Assembly: GCA_021782055.1 (NCBI GenBank)
Contig: JAJXVP010000147.1
Location: 1-6,913, forward strand
DNA from: a bacterium
GTDB taxonomy: Bacteria > Spirochaetota > Spirochaetia > JABEVK01
Length of the DNA stretch: 6,913 nucleotides
Direction: 5' to 3'
A program made the position numbers and the translations under genes. Under the pieces are notes generated by a model that saw nothing but the letters and a program-made list of their open reading frames with translations, was not told the origin of the DNA and did not search any database. Of the stretch, positions 1 to 5,976 are shown piece after piece (position 1 is the first letter of the stretch; each line of letters starts with the position of its first letter).

Positions 1-416
1 AGGTCAACGCAGAACGCGATAAACGGGCAAAAATCGCTAAGTCGATCGGTGAGATGAACGCACGGATCAATCAGTCCGTGGGGATCATGGAAGAAGCGAT
101 CAATAAATCCGAAGGCGAAAAACAAAAGCAGATCAACGAGGCCGAAGGTCGCGCTTCAGAAATCTTGGCTGTTTCAAAGGCCACCGCTGAAGGCTTGGAA
201 AAGTTAGCGGGTGCCATGAGTTTGCCCGGGGGCGACATGGCGGTCGAAATGCAGATGATTGAAAAGTTTGTCGCTCAGCTGGCAAACCTTCAGGGTAAGA
301 CCAACAAGGTTATCTTACCTCTCGATCTTACCAATCTGGATAGTGTCACCCGGCTTGCCTCCCAAGCCGTTAGACCAGAGCCTGGCTTAGCAGAGTCAGA
401 CACGGGAGCACGATAA
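1..416 (+). CDS. SPFH/band 7 (stomatin-paraslipin-like) protein, C-terminal part
   Basis: This is the 3' end of a gene that begins before the window; the reading frame is open from base 3 without a start, and an internal ATG at base 54 is not needed as a start. The 137 visible residues are charged and alanine-rich (segments such as NAERDKRAKIAKSIGE and EGEKQKQINEAEGRASEIL), as in the helical coiled-coil region that follows the band 7 domain. They are followed by the small C-terminal block of SLP-2/QmcA-type proteins: an AEGLEKLAGAM segment, a region predicted helical around EMQMIEKFVAQLANL, and the KVILPLDL strand. Family members form large oligomeric scaffolds on the cytoplasmic membrane, often together with NfeD-type proteins; no partner is visible here because the upstream part is missing. 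The last 20 residues or so are polar and probably disordered. Family assignment is confident; the exact subfamily is inferred from the C-terminal block only. Confidence 0.85.
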   Translation, partial: VNAERDKRAKIAKSIGEMNARINQSVGIMEEAINKSEGEKQKQINEAEGRASEILAVSKATAEGLEKLAGAMSLPGGDMAVEMQMIEKFVAQLANLQGKTNKVILPLDLTNLDSVTRLASQAVRPEPGLAESDTGAR

Positions 417-444
417 AAAAAGCCGGCGTTAAAGCCGGCTTTTT
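415..444. terminator. Bidirectional intrinsic terminator between convergent genes
   Basis: A perfect 7-bp GC-rich stem (AGCCGGC at 421-427 pairing with GCCGGCT at 434-440) encloses a 6-base loop. It is preceded by a run of A and followed by a run of T, so it reads as stem plus U-tract on both strands. The A-run overlaps the TAA stop codon of the SPFH gene, and the aldolase gene on the other strand ends 25 bases further on. It therefore can terminate both convergent transcripts. Confidence 0.92.
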
Positions 445-468
445 GCTTGTTAGGCTTGGGAGTCCTTA

Positions 469-1467
469 TTAGGCGCGTTCTGCTGAACCAAGAACCTCGC
501 GGTTCTTGTGCATATAGAGCTTCTTCAGTTCGTCGCGGGCCGGTCCCAGGTACTTGCGGGGGTCAAATTCACTGGGGTTTTCCTGAAAGACTTTGCGGAT
601 GGCGGCGGTCATGGCCAAACGTCCGTCCGAGTCGATGTTAATTTTGCAAACAGCCGATTTCGCGGCGCGGCGCAACTGTTCCTCGGGAATACCGACTGTG
701 TCTTTCAACTTGCCGCCGTACTGGGTGATCTGCTTAACGTACTCGACGGGAACCGACGACGAGCCGTGAAGAACAATGGGGAAGCCGGGGAGCTTCTTTT
801 CAATTTCTTCAAGGATGTCAAAGCGGAGGGCCGGAGGGACCAGAATACCGTCAGCGGTGCGGGTGCATTGCTCGGGCTTGAATTTGGTGGCGCCGTGGCT
901 GGTACCAATCGAAATTGCCAAAGAGTCGACACCGGTGCGTTTTACGAAGTCAATGACTTCTTCGGGCTTAGTGTACGATGAGTGCTCAGCGACAACGTCG
1001 TCTTCGATACCGGCGAGAACGCCCAGTTCACCCTCAACCGAAACGTAATCTTTCTGGCTGTGAGCAAAATCAACCACCGACTTGGTCAACTTAATGTTCT
1101 CTTCGTAGGGCAGGTGTGAACCATCGATCATGACCGAAGAAAAGCCGCTTTCAATACAGCTTTTGCAGAGGTCAAGGCTGTCGCCGTGGTCGAGGTGAAG
1201 AACGATAGGAATCGAATAGCCGAGTTCCTTGGCATATTCGCCGGCACCTTTGGCCAGGTTGCGGAGGAGGGTAGCGTTGGCGTACTTACGGGCACCGGAA
1301 GAAACCTGGAGGATAACAGGAGACTTGGTTTCAACGCAGGCTTGAATAATGGCCTGAAGCTGCTCCAGATTGTTGAAGTTGTAGGCGGGAATGGCGTAGC
1401 CGCCTTTGACAGCCTTGGCGAACAAATCTTTGGTGTTCACCAGGCCCAGATCTTTATAACTGACCAT
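469..1467 (-). CDS. fba: Class II fructose-1,6-bisphosphate aldolase
   Basis: The 332-residue product matches zinc-dependent class II aldolases, which split fructose 1,6-bisphosphate into dihydroxyacetone phosphate and glyceraldehyde 3-phosphate in glycolysis and run in reverse in gluconeogenesis, in the cytosol. Visible motifs, in order: the N-terminal AYNFNNLEQ (28-36), VILQVSSGARKYAN (51-64), the LHLDHG motif with catalytic Asp93 and zinc ligand His94, the VEGELG segment (144-149), GTSHG with the expected zinc ligand His191, LHGSSS with the expected third ligand His234, and the substrate-phosphate segment INIDSDGR near residues 277-284. No expected residue is missing and the length is normal for the longer class II type seen in treponemes and Bacteroidetes. 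The start is secure: AAGGAG lies 5 bases before the ATG. It is followed by a bidirectional terminator and preceded by its own promoter candidate, so it is probably transcribed independently, although read-through from the DUF4954 gene is possible. Confidence 0.96.
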   Translation of the reverse strand: MVSYKDLGLVNTKDLFAKAVKGGYAIPAYNFNNLEQLQAIIQACVETKSPVILQVSSGARKYANATLLRNLAKGAGEYAKELGYSIPIVLHLDHGDSLDLCKSCIESGFSSVMIDGSHLPYEENIKLTKSVVDFAHSQKDYVSVEGELGVLAGIEDDVVAEHSSYTKPEEVIDFVKRTGVDSLAISIGTSHGATKFKPEQCTRTADGILVPPALRFDILEEIEKKLPGFPIVLHGSSSVPVEYVKQITQYGGKLKDTVGIPEEQLRRAAKSAVCKINIDSDGRLAMTAAIRKVFQENPSEFDPRKYLGPARDELKKLYMHKNREVLGSAERA

Positions 1468-1498
1468 GGTAGCTCCTTGTGCTTGGATAACTGTTTAC

Positions 1499-1527
1499 TT
1501 TATAGCAAAAAACGTGGGTAAGGGAAA
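1499..1527 (-). promoter_or_regulatory. Candidate extended -10 promoter for the aldolase gene
   Basis: Read on the - strand, TGCTATAAA (1507 down to 1499) fits an extended -10 element. The hexamer at -35 spacing (TTTCCC, 1527 down to 1522, 17-base spacer) is weak, as is common for extended -10 promoters. Transcription would start about 25 bases before the aldolase ATG, just leaving room for the AAGGAG site. The assignment is from motif reading only. Confidence 0.45.
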
Positions 1528-1583
1528 GCCCGCCTGAGGCCAAGGCCAAAATTATCCCGAAAAGTTCAGAGTCTATCCCCAAG

Positions 1584-1592
1584 TTATCCACA
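1584..1592 (+). promoter_or_regulatory. Perfect DnaA-box nonamer in the aldolase/DUF4954 gap
   Basis: TTATCCACA matches the bacterial DnaA-box consensus exactly. It lies in the 173-base non-coding gap behind the aldolase promoter candidate, about 80 bases upstream of it. A single nonamer can occur by chance, but a second perfect copy lies in the same orientation 503 bases to the right. Binding by DnaA is inferred, not shown. Confidence 0.3.
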
Positions 1593-1640
1593 ACCTCGAT
1601 GTTAGGAATTTTCTTGCAAATTTTTAAGGGTTAGGTGGGG

Positions 1641-3386
1641 CTAGAAGCCCAGGTGGGTCAAATTCTGGCGCAAAGAATCTAAATCCTGTCGTTTTTCTGC
1701 GATAAACGGGTCTTTCTCGGCTGGGGCGTGAACTTGAGCGTAATCAGAAAAGACTTCAGTGCCTTTTTGGTCATCTTTTTGCCGGGAACGCAGAGCTTCG
1801 GCGAGAATTTCCTCTTCAAAGGCTAAAAGGGCGTCAAAACGGGCCTTTTTCGTGCTTGGGCCCCACGAAAGGCGTTCAAAAAAGCCTTCTAACCAGCTTG
1901 GATCGACGTGACCTAAACCTAACACGTTATCCCCATAGAGGCGCAAAGCTCCGTACAGACTGTACTTTTTGTAGGCGTCCACGGCCAACAGACGGTCTTT
2001 CTCGGATAATACATTGCGTCCGAGTCCGGGAAGCTCTTGAGGGGTGTACACAGATTTTCCCGTTATTTTCTCAAGACGTTCACCACTTATCCACAACCCC
2101 TCCACAAGGTCCGGTCGCCAAAGCCTCAGGTCAGTTGCCAAAGTGCGGGCTTTGTTGCGGCGAAGAAACTTCTTTTCATTGCGAAGCAACATATAAATGT
2201 TTTCGCGAAGCACCCAAGCGGGGATGGCTCGGTTGAAGCCCTGGGGTGTTCCAGGCAAGGTATTTTCGACAAGCAGCGAAAAAGGAAAGGTGTATTTTTG
2301 GGGGTCGGTAACGACCCCGGTTGCTAGAATGGTGTAGGGGGCCTGCGACCAATCGGCGGGAAACTTCACGGCGCAATCGAGGCCAAAAAACATGCCCTCG
2401 GCCGGACGAATTTCTTGATCGGGGGACCGGGAGGTGTGATTTGACCCCACATTGGCCCCATAACCAACGTTGCCCCTTCCGGCGGGCCACCAAGCCGCAA
2501 TCAGCAGACTTTGGTGGTGGAGGCCGATAAAAGGTCCCAAAAGGGAGGCGTGAACTTCGCCGCCGGCAAGGCTGGTATTGGGCCCGATGAGGCTTTCATG
2601 GACACGGGCAAACTCTTCGGCTCCGGAGGCTTCAAGAAAGACACTATGTTTAACTATCGCGTGGGAATCGAGAACCGTTCCGGCCTGAAAAAAACAGCCC
2701 TCGGCGATGACCCCTGCCCCCAAACAGATAGGTCTTTCATCAGCCGAATAGAAACATGAGTCCTTGAGTTGGGTACAGCCTTTTGCTTCGACGGGACCAA
2801 CAAAAAGGACTCCCTGGGCGAGGTTTACCTGAAACAGTGAACTTTGCGGGCCCAGGTAATTGAAATCGGCTTCGATTTGTTCCCCATAGAGTTGGGCTTC
2901 AGCCCAGGCAGGTAGAGAATTGGCCCCAGCAAGGGCTGCTTCTAAGGTGAGCTCCTCGATGATCGGAATCCATCGTTCGCCCGTCTCGACCCCGACTTTT
3001 AACTGACGGCCCAGTCCAAATCGCGTTCGCGGGGGGCAATCCAGGGCCGACGAGACGACGTGGCCTTCACACAGGGTACGGCGAAGGAGGGGGCAGCGGT
3101 CAACCTTGGCGCCAGGGGCAAGTTCGCTGTCTTCAAGCGTCGAAAACCAAACCCCGCCCGAGTCAAACCGGCCCAAAACGACGCGGCCACAAAAGCGGTT
3201 GCCGTAAATATTTTTCGGGGAAAAATCTTGAGTGACAAAAAGCTGGCCTTCAACATGGTTATTTTGTGTGGCTAAAACCGCTAACTCCTCGGGGGTAGCT
3301 GGTCGTAAAGGGGCACCCCAAAAGCTTAGGGCCCGTTGGCGGTTCGAGCGAAAGGCGTTTAGCAGGGTTAAAAGCGAAGATTTCAT
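1641..3386 (-). CDS. DUF4954 protein with left-handed beta-helix (sugar-nucleotide transferase-like) fold
   Basis: The 581-residue product carries the strongly conserved DUF4954 signature at residues 305-336 (GNVGYGANVGSNHTSR, then SPDQEIRP and GMFFGL), followed by KFP and APYTILATGV (341-357). Residues about 60-300 show irregular hexapeptide-like turns rich in Gly, Val, Ile and Leu (for example CLGAGVIAEG, FFQAGTVLD, LIGPNTSLAGGEVHASLLGP), typical of left-handed beta-helix acyl- and nucleotidyl-transferase-like folds. The C-terminal 180 residues are helical and charged. The biochemical role of the family is not known; members resemble the C-terminal part of UDP-N-acetylglucosamine pyrophosphorylases, so a sugar or sugar-nucleotide ligand is plausible (inference). 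There is no signal peptide or membrane helix, so it is probably cytosolic. From memory, members are often longer than 600 residues, so this copy is on the short side. The ATG start is preceded by GGGAG at a rather long 12-base spacing. It is divergent from the FMN-binding operon and lies upstream of the aldolase on the same strand. Confidence 0.88.
   Translation of the reverse strand: MKSSLLTLLNAFRSNRQRALSFWGAPLRPATPEELAVLATQNNHVEGQLFVTQDFSPKNIYGNRFCGRVVLGRFDSGGVWFSTLEDSELAPGAKVDRCPLLRRTLCEGHVVSSALDCPPRTRFGLGRQLKVGVETGERWIPIIEELTLEAALAGANSLPAWAEAQLYGEQIEADFNYLGPQSSLFQVNLAQGVLFVGPVEAKGCTQLKDSCFYSADERPICLGAGVIAEGCFFQAGTVLDSHAIVKHSVFLEASGAEEFARVHESLIGPNTSLAGGEVHASLLGPFIGLHHQSLLIAAWWPAGRGNVGYGANVGSNHTSRSPDQEIRPAEGMFFGLDCAVKFPADWSQAPYTILATGVVTDPQKYTFPFSLLVENTLPGTPQGFNRAIPAWVLRENIYMLLRNEKKFLRRNKARTLATDLRLWRPDLVEGLWISGERLEKITGKSVYTPQELPGLGRNVLSEKDRLLAVDAYKKYSLYGALRLYGDNVLGLGHVDPSWLEGFFERLSWGPSTKKARFDALLAFEEEILAEALRSRQKDDQKGTEVFSDYAQVHAPAEKDPFIAEKRQDLDSLRQNLTHLGF
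2087..2095 (+). promoter_or_regulatory. Perfect DnaA-box nonamer inside the DUF4954 gene
   Basis: A second exact TTATCCACA lies within the DUF4954 coding sequence, in the same orientation as the one at 1584. A one-mismatch version, TTATCCCCA, sits between them at 1927-1935. Here the bases also encode a Leu-Trp-Ile stretch of the DUF4954 protein, so the match may be coincidental. Confidence 0.2.
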
Positions 3387-3432
3387 AGGATTTTTCAGCT
3401 CCCGGAAGAATTGTTTATCAAAAAAGAATCAT

Positions 3433-3461
3433 TTGACAGGGGGAAGTCCCGACCTTAGAAT
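3433..3461 (+). promoter_or_regulatory. Near-consensus sigma-70 promoter of the five-gene operon
   Basis: TTGACA (3433-3438) is a perfect -35 hexamer. After a 17-base spacer, TAGAAT (3456-3461) matches the -10 consensus at five of six positions. Transcription would begin near 3468, giving a leader of about 27 bases that includes the GAGGGGG ribosome binding site (3484-3490) before the ATG at 3495. No operator or riboswitch is evident in so short a leader, suggesting housekeeping, largely constitutive expression. No equally good promoter was found on the opposite strand for the DUF4954 gene. Confidence 0.75.
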
Positions 3462-3494
3462 AAAGGATAAATTTAGTTATGATGAGGGGGCTTT

Positions 3495-3944
3495 ATGAAG
3501 ATCCGTTGGATGGTCTTTTTTTTGCTGGCAGTCACACTGACACCGTTGCACGCGGTGGGGTCAAAGCTGCAAGATGGGACCTATAAGGTCGCCTTTGACG
3601 CACCAGATGCCTTTGGCTACAAAGAGTTTGTAGAAATTACCGTGGTCGGCGGACGCATTGATTCTGCGGTGTATGATGCTCTTAATACGGCTGACGGTAC
3701 CTTGAAATCAGAAGAACCCGGTTATGAATCGCAGATGAAAAGTGCAGTGGGCGTGGGGCCAAAAGAGTACATGAAGCAGTTGGTGAAAGAACTCCTTGAC
3801 CAACAAAGCGCTCATGTGGATTCGGTGGCTGGTGCCACGGAATCTAGCGCCAATTTCCGCCTGTTAGCCGCCGAAGCGATTAAGAAAGCGATAGCTGGCG
3901 ACACCTCAGAAGGAACCCTGCCCCAGCCTAATCCTAAATCTTGA
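3495..3944 (+). CDS. Exported FMN-binding domain protein
   Basis: The 149-residue product starts with a cleavable-looking signal peptide: MKIRW, a hydrophobic core VFFLLAVTLTPL, and a probable cut after LHA at residue 20. No lipobox cysteine is present, so a soluble periplasmic protein is more likely than a lipoprotein. The mature part is a single FMN-binding domain (RnfG/NqrC-type, PF04205-like): DGTYKVAFD (27-35), VEITVVGGRIDSAVYDALN (46-64) and the C-terminal DSVAGATESS (109-118). In the family, the Thr of the D-x-x-(S/T)-G-A-T motif can receive FMN covalently from the flavin transferase ApbE; here that would be Thr115, with Ala112 in place of the usual Ser/Thr. The role is therefore probably electron transfer outside the cytoplasmic membrane, partner unknown. 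It is the first gene of the operon, directly after a strong promoter, with GAGGGGG 4 bases before the ATG. The polar C-terminal tail (TSEGTLPQPNPKS) appears disordered. Confidence 0.85.
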   Translation: MKIRWMVFFLLAVTLTPLHAVGSKLQDGTYKVAFDAPDAFGYKEFVEITVVGGRIDSAVYDALNTADGTLKSEEPGYESQMKSAVGVGPKEYMKQLVKELLDQQSAHVDSVAGATESSANFRLLAAEAIKKAIAGDTSEGTLPQPNPKS

Positions 3945-3975
3945 TTTTTTTGCGGCTTTTCCCCAGACTTGAGCG

Positions 3976-4671
3976 ATGACAAGCTCGGGTTTGGGGTTGG
4001 GAAAAACTTTTCTTCTCTTTTTTTTGGGTTTTCTGGGTAGCTTTTTGATGCTGGTGGTTCGCTCGGTAGTGACGGGGCGAATGATTCACCTCTTTTTGTT
4101 TTGGAACCTCATTTTAGCAGTCATCCCTTTGGTCGTGGCTGTGCTGACGGCGGTGGTCACCCACAAGGGGCCTCGTCTGTTGACTCTGCCGGCTTTGGTG
4201 GTTTTCAGCTTCGCCTGGCTAATCTTCTTTCCCAACTCGTCGTACCTCTTCACTGACTTTATCCACCTGATTCAAAAAGGCTTACCGGCCGAAAACCCCA
4301 ACGCTCGCGGGATGGCAAATATGCTGTTGTGGTACGATGTCATTGTCCGCTCACTGTTCGCCTTTGCGGGGCACTTTTTGGGTTTGGTTTCGCTCTGGAT
4401 TATGCATCGCCAATGGAAAAAGGCTGTAGGACGGGTGGGCGGCTGGGTCTTAGTAAGCGTTTCTACGTTGCTAGCGGGCTATGGGGTTTTCATGGGGCGC
4501 TTCCTTCGTCTGAATAGTTGGAACCTCTTCACACCCGGCGATGCCTGGACAAGGTTGGTGGACAACCTTTCGACCCCTGATGCTTGGCTCTTTTCTATTA
4601 GCTTGGCGGTCTTTTTACTGATCAGCTACTTCTTTGTCTATTTGTTCAAACAAGCCCGAGGGGGAGAATGA
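3976..4671 (+). CDS. DUF1361 multi-pass membrane protein
   Basis: The 231-residue product is an integral membrane protein with about six hydrophobic segments (near 10-28, 38-62, 70-87, 121-143, 153-175 and 204-225). It carries the hallmarks of the DUF1361 family: FWNLILAVIPL (42-52), WLIFFPNSSYLFTDFIHL (81-98), the WYD of the fourth segment (119-121) and GRFLRLNSWNLF (174-185). The conserved polar residues Asn87, Asp94, His97, Asp121, Arg175, Arg178 and Asn180 lie next to membrane segments, which suggests a binding or catalytic site at the membrane face, but no function is established for the family. The ATG is preceded in frame by a stop codon at 3970, so the protein cannot begin further upstream; the ribosome binding site is weak, and translation may depend on the upstream gene 31 bases away. 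Its stop overlaps the start of the cytidine deaminase gene. Confidence 0.87.
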   Translation: MTSSGLGLGKTFLLFFLGFLGSFLMLVVRSVVTGRMIHLFLFWNLILAVIPLVVAVLTAVVTHKGPRLLTLPALVVFSFAWLIFFPNSSYLFTDFIHLIQKGLPAENPNARGMANMLLWYDVIVRSLFAFAGHFLGLVSLWIMHRQWKKAVGRVGGWVLVSVSTLLAGYGVFMGRFLRLNSWNLFTPGDAWTRLVDNLSTPDAWLFSISLAVFLLISYFFVYLFKQARGGE

Positions 4672-5090
4672 TGCCTACTGCCGATCCTGACGTCCAAAAA
4701 TCTTGGGATCTCGCCTGCTCGGCGCGAGAGAACTCGTATTCGCCGTATTCGCGCTTTGCCGTCGGAGCGGCTTTAAAGCTCCGCTCGGGTGGGACGGTGA
4801 CCGGGTGTAATGTCGAGAACGCCAGCTATGGCGGAACGGTCTGTGCGGAACGCACAGCAGTTTTTGCCGCCGTTGCGCAGGGTTATCGCAATTTTGAACA
4901 TCTAGTGGTGGTCACCGAGACTACTCCGGCTTCACCGCCCTGCGCCTTTTGCCTAGGTGTTTTGGCCGAGTTTTGTCCGCCGGAGTTTCCGATCTATCTC
5001 GCCAACCTCAAGGGAATCGAGAAGACCTTCACTCTAGGGGAACTCTTGCCGCACCCCTTTCAGCTTGTCAAAACCTCGACGGTTCTCTAG
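4668..5090 (+). CDS. cdd: Cytidine deaminase
   Basis: The 140-residue product is a homotetrameric-type cytidine deaminase by length. The enzyme hydrolyses cytidine and deoxycytidine to uridine and deoxyuridine in pyrimidine salvage, in the cytosol. Visible motifs are SPYSRFAVGAAL (25-36), the substrate segment GCNVENASYGGTVCAERTA with Asn48, Glu50, zinc ligand Cys59 and catalytic proton shuttle Glu61, and the second zinc pair Cys92 and Cys95 in PPCAFCLGVLAEF; the 33-residue distance between Cys59 and Cys92 is the usual one. Unusually, the segment normally read as PCGxCRQ has lost both Arg and Gln (here CLG). The ATG at 4668 overlaps the DUF1361 stop as ATGA; a second ATG at 4671 sits at better spacing (4 bases) from the GGAG at 4663-4666 and may be the true start, one residue shorter. 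The arrangement implies translational coupling to DUF1361. A blasticidin-type deaminase is a less likely alternative. Confidence 0.92.
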   Translation: MMPTADPDVQKSWDLACSARENSYSPYSRFAVGAALKLRSGGTVTGCNVENASYGGTVCAERTAVFAAVAQGYRNFEHLVVVTETTPASPPCAFCLGVLAEFCPPEFPIYLANLKGIEKTFTLGELLPHPFQLVKTSTVL

Positions 5091-5100
5091 GCTGAGAAAC

Positions 5101-5973
5101 ATGGACGTCTGTGAACCCCCTTTATCGGAATACGCCTTAACCGTGAGTTGCCCTGACCAAAAGGGCATCATCGCCGCCGTCACGCATTGCATTGCTGAAA
5201 ATGGCGGAAATATTTTAACTCTGAGTCAGCAGTCAGCGGGGGACATCGGGTTGTTCATGCTGAAAGCTGTTTTTCGCGGTGAGCCGCCCTTTTCCCAAGA
5301 GCAATTTCAGCAGTCCTTTCTGCCCCTGGTTCAAAAATACCGGATGACTTGGGAACTCCACGATAGGTCACGCAAAGAGCGTGTCGCCCTTTTGGTGAGT
5401 AAAACGAGCCACTGTCTGTATGAACTTTTGCTAAAGCATCAGGATGGGCAGTTGCGTTGTGAATTTCCTGTGATCATTTCTAACCACGCGGATTTGCAAC
5501 CAGTCGCCCAACAGTTTCAGATTCCTTTCTTTTGGGTGGAAACGGCAAAAGGAAAAGCCGCCTACGAAGACCAAGTTCAAAAGATTTTAGACGATCATGG
5601 CATCACAACCGTGGTACTTGCCCGTTATATGCAAATTCTTAGCCCCGAATTTACACGCCGCTGGGCGTTTCGTGTCATCAACATCCACCATGGCTTTTTA
5701 CCCGCGTTTATGGGGGCCAAGCCCTATCATCAGGCCTGGCATAAAGGGGTGAAGATTATTGGGGCAACGGCACACTTCGCTAATGAAGATTTAGACCAAG
5801 GGCCAATCATTTGCCAAGATGTTGCAAGGGTAGAGGATTCTCTGTCCATTGCTGAGTTTGTCCAGCTGGGCAAAGATGTCGAACGACGAGTTCTCTTTGA
5901 GGCGCTTCGCCTGTATTTAGAAAAAAACGTGTTTGTCTATGGCGGCCGCACCTTTATCCTGTCCAAGGTTTAA
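5101..5973 (+). CDS. purU: Formyltetrahydrofolate deformylase
   Basis: The 290-residue product hydrolyses 10-formyltetrahydrofolate to tetrahydrofolate and formate, balancing the one-carbon folate pools and supplying formate, for example to PurT in purine synthesis. It has the standard two-domain layout: an N-terminal ACT domain (about 11-85, beginning YALTVSCPDQKGIIAAV), which in the family senses methionine and glycine, then a formyltransferase-like catalytic domain (about 93-285). The catalytic triad is present: Asn194 and His196 in INIHHGFLPAF, and Asp232 in DLDQGPII. The signature GAKPYHQAWHKGVKIIGATAHF (205-226) separates PurU from GAR transformylase. One deviation is Gly198, where PurU proteins usually have Ser after the HisHis pair. 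The start at ATG 5101 was chosen because it gives the family length and avoids overlap; an in-frame TTG at 5065 would add 12 residues inside cdd. It lies 10 bases after cdd and 3 before the dehydrogenase gene. Confidence 0.93.
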   Translation: MDVCEPPLSEYALTVSCPDQKGIIAAVTHCIAENGGNILTLSQQSAGDIGLFMLKAVFRGEPPFSQEQFQQSFLPLVQKYRMTWELHDRSRKERVALLVSKTSHCLYELLLKHQDGQLRCEFPVIISNHADLQPVAQQFQIPFFWVETAKGKAAYEDQVQKILDDHGITTVVLARYMQILSPEFTRRWAFRVINIHHGFLPAFMGAKPYHQAWHKGVKIIGATAHFANEDLDQGPIICQDVARVEDSLSIAEFVQLGKDVERRVLFEALRLYLEKNVFVYGGRTFILSKV

Positions 5974-5976
5974 CCC

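Noticed and set aside
508..1521. Several + strand open frames opposite the aldolase gene
   Set aside because: They are antisense shadows of a fully conserved enzyme and show no recognisable protein features or ribosome binding sites.
1856..2759. + strand open frames opposite the DUF4954 gene
   Set aside because: They overlap each other and a coding sequence with clear family motifs; their translations look like random composition.
3945..3969. Terminator after the FMN-binding gene (T7 run right after the stop)
   Set aside because: No stem precedes the T run, and the next gene starts only 31 bases after the stop, so read-through is expected.
3516..4025. Two runs of eight T (3516-3523 and 4018-4025) near the starts of the FMN-binding and DUF1361 genes, as phase-variation switches
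   Set aside because: Both encode Phe-Phe-Leu in a signal peptide or membrane helix, where T-rich codons are expected; the runs are short and both genes are in frame.
5065..5100. Upstream TTG start for purU
   Set aside because: It would place 26 bases of overlap inside cdd and add a basic, non-conserved extension, whereas the ATG at 5101 gives normal family length.
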